8,404 nt of DNA from an uncultured Sutterella sp. (GTDB lineage: Bacteria > Pseudomonadota > Gammaproteobacteria > Burkholderiales > Burkholderiaceae_F), in NCBI GenBank assembly GCA_902477615.1, contig CABSHY010000046.1, positions 1-8,404 on the forward strand, read 5' to 3'. The translations under genes were made by a program, and so were the position numbers. Shown here in pieces: positions 5,120 through 8,404 of this stretch; the first letter of the stretch is position 1, and every line of letters starts with the position of its first letter. A model generated the notes under the pieces. The model ran no database searches and was not told the DNA's origin. It worked only from the letters and a program-made list of their open reading frames with translations.

Positions 5120-5466
5120 GAGTACGGTTTGACTCTTATCGAGTTACATTGGTTGTTTGTCCTATGGATATGCGATGCGGGTTTAAGCGACTCAATAGCA
5201 TTTGCGGTCAACTTCTTGGGATTGATCTTTCAAAAGGGCAAGACCTCGTTGTCTTCGTTTCTAAAACGTGTGCTATTGCTAAGATGGTTTTTTGTGATGA
5301 TAAAGGCAGTAACCTACTGACCCGTCGTTTGCATAGTGGACACTATCAACGACTGCTGATGAGCGCTGACGGTAAAGCCACTAAACCGCTGAGTGTGATC
5401 GAACTCGAGCGATATTTAGACGGTTTAGCCATCGAAGTGACACGCAACAATCTCCTAAAAAACTGA
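5116..5466 (+). CDS. tnpB: IS66-family accessory protein TnpB (Orf2)
   Basis: A 116-residue protein, the normal length for IS66 TnpB. It shows the family signature near the N terminus, PMDMRCGFKRL (about residues 16-26), followed by LLGIDLSKGQDLVVFVSK (about 33-50) and a basic-aromatic segment RRLHSGHYQRL, corresponding to 'PMD.R.G..GL', 'F.GH.FVF' and 'KRLE.G.F'. In IS66 elements TnpB is required for transposition, but its biochemical role is not settled. The start overlaps the tnpA stop by four bases. After it come 264 bases without a convincing gene, starting with the hairpin TTGAT-ATTA-ATCAA (5473-5486). Confidence 0.85.
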   Translation: MRVRFDSYRVTLVVCPMDMRCGFKRLNSICGQLLGIDLSKGQDLVVFVSKTCAIAKMVFCDDKGSNLLTRRLHSGHYQRLLMSADGKATKPLSVIELERYLDGLAIEVTRNNLLKN

Positions 5467-5730
5467 TATTTTTTGATATTAATCAACAGTTGTTTTGGTG
5501 GTTTTCGAACATCGTTTTTCACAGTTTATCATTTTAAATCAATGGGTTAAAAAGCGTTTGCCAAGCGATCGCAATGGCGCTCTGAGCACTTTTGTGAGAT
5601 TTTTTATTGATTCAGTCCAAACAAAATACCACACTCTCAAAACGTATTTATCGTTGAAATATCAATGGTTTACTGTTGTTTTCGGATCAGATAAAATGGC
5701 GTATCTAATACGATTATTAAGGACGCCCTC

Positions 5731-7814
5731 ATGGCTAAAGCCAAGCAAAAATTAAGCTACGAAGAGTTAGAAAAGCGATTGGCTGAGGTGCAAGCTCAGA
5801 ACAAAAAATTTGAAGAGAAACTCCAAAATCTAGAAGAAAAAACTCTAGATCTTAAAATTAAAAATAAAGTCCTTGAAAGTGAAAACAAGCAGTTAAAGGT
5901 TGTCAAGCAAGTATTTACTGATATCTTTAACGAGATTAGCGTCAATGTTGTCGGGATGTTCTCCGGCGAGCCTCTCAGTGATGCTGATATGCTGTTGCAG
6001 TGTAAAAAAATCGTGCCGATTTTAATGCACAAACTCACTGAAAATAAAATTCTGAAGTCATTTTTCAAGCGCGGTAACGAGAGCATTAAAGTCGACGAAT
6101 ACGATAAGCAGTTAGAACATAAACTGAACAATAAGTTCAGCCAAGTCCGTAAGGTTAAGCTCTCGCTAAGTCAAGCCCTTAACTACGCACAAGAAGCCTT
6201 ACAAGAGGTTAAAGGCAGTGACAATCCGATTTTACAAAGCGCCTGTGAAATCGTCGATCGTTGCGATCGCCACTCGGACTGGACCTTGTTATTGTCTGAG
6301 CCGACCTCACCTAAAGGTCGTCAGGTCAGTCAAGCCGATTTGCCCAATCAAAGCTTTGAGGTCAATAAGACAAAAAATCGTTGCCAATGCGGTGCTCAAC
6401 TGATCAGTATCGTCCAACAATACGAAGAGTGTAAGAACATCAATCTGGAGCTGGCCGATGTGCTCAGTCAGTGCCAAACCCAAATTGCTGTCAGTCAGTG
6501 TCCTGCGTGCCACAGCGTACATGCCGACATTGATAATAACGCTCCGTTACCGGTACTACCCAATCAAACCGTTTCTCAAGAAACGTTAATCGAAATGATG
6601 TCTCTGGTACATAACGGTATGCCGTTAAATCGTTGCCAGTCCGTCTTTCTTGAACCGATGCGATTGGGCAATGACACGATCAGTCGTCAGCGTTTACAGT
6701 GGACTAAAATTTATCTGCAACCTTTAGTGAAAGCCATTTTAAAGAGCTGTCGAGACACCGAAGTGTTGCTCAGTGATGAAACGACGTACGACTGTTTGCA
6801 ATCTCAAGGCAAAGGCAGTAGCCAAGTGCTTGAGAAAACTTCTTCGCAGAGCTACGTACTGGCCTTGTCTAACGCCTCGGTCGAGGTACGACCGTTTTTG
6901 TCTTACCACTACATGCGTAGTCGCAGTGCTACTTGCATCAATGAAGTGATCAACGAACACGGTTTTAATCCTGATGTATTGGTCAGTGATGGTTATGCCG
7001 CCTATCCGAGTGTCATTAAGCAAAGTCTGCCGACAACAGGTCATCAATCGTGTTTGATTCACTTCCGCCGTGAGATATATCGTGCGCTTGATGTTGAGCA
7101 ATTGATGAACGAGTTTAAAAATTTAACGAATAAAGAATTAAAAGCGCACTTCCGTCAGCAGGTGCTTGAAGGCAACACCATGATGGTGCTGATGTCGGTA
7201 TTGGATGGTTTGAGTCAAGTCTATCAACACGAAAATACCGTCCGAGAACGTCGATCGGATGAAACACTTCAGGAGTATTACGATCGGGTCAGACAAATTC
7301 GCCGAAGTAAGATTAAACCGATTATGGATAGTATCGACAAGTGATGAAGGGGTTGGCTTCAGAAGCAACGCAACTCAAGGGTGGGCGCTACGTTAAAAAA
7401 GGCAGTGCTTATTGGGCCGCTGCGTGCGTGTATTACATGAACCAGCGCGATGCCTTGCGTTACTTCTTAGCCGATCCACGAGTACCGTGTGACACCAATA
7501 TTGTGGAGCGAGCGATCCGTCCGTTAACAATTATCCGAAAGAATAGCTATTTCTCACAGTCCGTTGAGGGGATGAAGAGTCTATGTGACTGCTTTACGCT
7601 GTTTGAGACTGCGCGCTTGAACGGAATTGATGCAGAGCAGTGGCTCAGGGATTACGGTCGGGCACTCTTTAAGTACTGTTATGAAAAGGGCTGGGAAGAA
7701 GAGTTAGCGAAGGGCAAGAATCCAGAGAAGAAAATTATGCAGTGGGACTTCTGCCGATTGCAGGAAGGATTTGACTTTGATGTTTGGTTGCCCTGGAATT
7801 ACAAGAAATCGTAA
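5731..7814 (+). pseudogene. tnpC: IS66-family transposase TnpC, frameshifted near the C-terminal catalytic region
   Basis: Two pieces, 5731-7344 (537 codons) and 7341-7814 (157 codons), would form one 694-residue transposase if one base were restored at about 7342, just after DSIDK. Domains in order: coiled coil (about 5-60); zinc-binding region with C218, C220, C257 and C260; DDE core with D349 in LLSDETTYD and D420 in VLVSDGY; then, in the second piece, the catalytic glutamate in CDTNIVERAIRP and the IS66 C-terminal domain ending in LPWNY. AAGGA sits seven bases before the ATG at 5731. The break leaves a protein with both aspartates but no glutamate. No slippery heptamer is visible at the break, so this is more likely a mutation or read error than programmed frameshifting. 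Confidence 0.88.
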
Positions 7815-7832
7815 CGGCTGAAGATACTGACG

Positions 7833-7875
7833 AAAGCCCGGTAGTGTGTGACTGTGACATTCTCCGGGCTTTTTT
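7833..7875 (+). terminator. Intrinsic terminator at the right end of IS66
   Basis: AAAGCCCGG (7833-7841) and CCGGGCTTT (7864-7872) form a perfect 9-bp stem with a 22-base loop, followed by a T run to 7875. It lies 19 bases after the tnpC stop and 32 bases inside the IS end, and should stop IS transcription before the downstream lipoprotein fragment. Confidence 0.85.
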
Positions 7876-7889
7876 CAGCTTATGCGACA

Positions 7890-7907
7890 TGAAGATAGGG
7901 AGCTTAC
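7890..7907 (-). repeat. IS66 right terminal inverted repeat
   Basis: Read on the minus strand from 7907: GTAAGCTCCCTATCTTCA, matching the left end at 16 of 18 positions. The right target duplication TCGGTGTT (7908-7915) follows immediately. Confidence 0.93.
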
Positions 7908-7915
7908 TCGGTGTT
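7908..7915. repeat. Target site duplication of IS66, right copy
   Basis: TCGGTGTT, identical to 4643-4650. In the restored lipoprotein gene only one copy is kept, and the frame then reads through without interruption. Confidence 0.95.
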
Positions 7916-8404
7916 GGTGTGGGTTTCGCACTCTTAAACTCCCTCGTGCAACCTAAAGACACGGCCACCACAAACCAAGCCTTTGGCTATGTCCCGTTGA
8001 GCTTAGCTAAAACACCAGAAGAGGCGCGAGACGTATTCGTACACTCCGTTGCAGAAGCCTTCAATAAGGCTGCAAGGGAAATGAAGCTCGATAAGCACTT
8101 TGAAATCGTTCGGGTGACTGAAGTCATCCGCGGTATTCGCTACGAAAACACGTACTTCATTAACGAAGAATTGGGGTGCGTCTCAAACACCTCTAAAAAA
8201 CGTGGCCGATACAACCAATGCTTTATTAACGTTCGCAAGTACGCTCCAAGCGAAAAACCTGTCCCGACCGCCACCTTCGTTAAACCCACCATGACTGCTT
8301 GGGATATGGAAGTACGAAAAGGTTATGAATCCTTGGTAGTGCGCAATGGACACAATGGTGTGATTGATATGGAGATGCTTTTTGCCTTAACGGCCAAGTA
8401 CCTT
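7916..8404 (+). pseudogene. Lipoprotein gene, 3' part after IS66 (runs off window)
   Basis: The continuation of the gene starting at 4369: 163 codons in the same frame, open to the window edge. It begins with a hydrophobic glycine-rich stretch (GVGFALLNSLV), then a soluble domain with KTPEEARDVFVHSVAEAF, IVRVTEVIRGIRYENTYFI, two cysteines that could pair (in EELGCVS and YNQCFIN) and WDMEVRKGYESLVVRNG. The restored protein is at least 257 residues. An ATG supplied by the IS end (7889-7891) is in frame, but no ribosome binding site is seen before it and the protein would lack its signal peptide. I do not recognise the family. Confidence 0.8.

Larger units (their letters stand above)
4651..7907 (+). 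mobile_element. Complete IS66-family insertion sequence (3257 bp), probably non-autonomous
   Basis: The ends are GTAACCTCCCTATCGTCA (4651-4668) and, read inward on the other strand from 7907, GTAAGCTCCCTATCTTCA: 16 of 18 positions match and both start with the GTAA typical of IS66. An 8-bp direct repeat flanks it. It contains tnpA, tnpB and tnpC in the family order, with tnpA and tnpB overlapping, and ends with its own terminator. tnpC is frameshifted, so the copy is probably immobile unless helped in trans. The intact target duplication shows that it entered by transposition and has not since recombined. It splits a lipoprotein gene in the forward orientation. Confidence 0.95.

Noticed and set aside
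5495..5755. Open frame of 86 codons between tnpB and tnpC, starting with GTG and overlapping the tnpC start
   Set aside because: No ribosome binding site, no recognisable family, and it overlaps the well-supported tnpC start. More likely the untranslated spacer.

Overview
The window looks like a mobile, decaying stretch of a proteobacterial conjugative element (an integrative conjugative element or large conjugative plasmid). Moderate base composition, IS3 and IS66 transposases, a CobS-like MoxR ATPase, a conjugation-associated ssb remnant and a gene resembling the ICE-associated TIGR03761/PFL_4669 family all point to a beta- or gammaproteobacterial host. The species cannot be named from the sequence, and no rRNA, tRNA or CRISPR array was seen.

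Left part (1-3060), minus strand. The window opens inside an IS3-family insertion sequence (orfA plus a partial orfB, joined by a programmed -1 frameshift at an A7 run). This IS abuts and truncates a single-stranded DNA-binding protein gene. Upstream of ssb on the same strand are a strong hairpin and a two-gene toxin-antitoxin operon: a RelB/DinJ-like antitoxin paired with a TacT-like GNAT acetyltransferase toxin. Four 10-bp tandem repeats precede the operon and are its likely operator. Next comes a CobS/MoxR-like AAA+ ATPase.

Middle (2845-4368). A 537-bp divergent intergenic region holds a cluster of hairpins, including two mutually exclusive pairings of one segment. It leads into a plus-strand gene of about 262 residues that is broken by a one-base frameshift at an A6 run, followed by a clear intrinsic terminator.

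Right part (4369-8404), plus strand. A lipoprotein gene is split by a complete IS66-family element (4651-7907, 3257 bp) with matched terminal inverted repeats and an 8-bp target duplication, TCGGTGTT. Removing the element and one duplication copy restores a single open frame. The element carries tnpA, tnpB and tnpC, but tnpC is frameshifted so that the DDE glutamate is separated from the two aspartates. The lipoprotein gene runs off the right edge.

Two points stand out. Both insertion sequences carry inverted repeats that bury the ribosome binding site of their first transposase gene. Three of the element's own genes (antitoxin, ssb, TIGR03761-like) share an almost identical translation-initiation leader.
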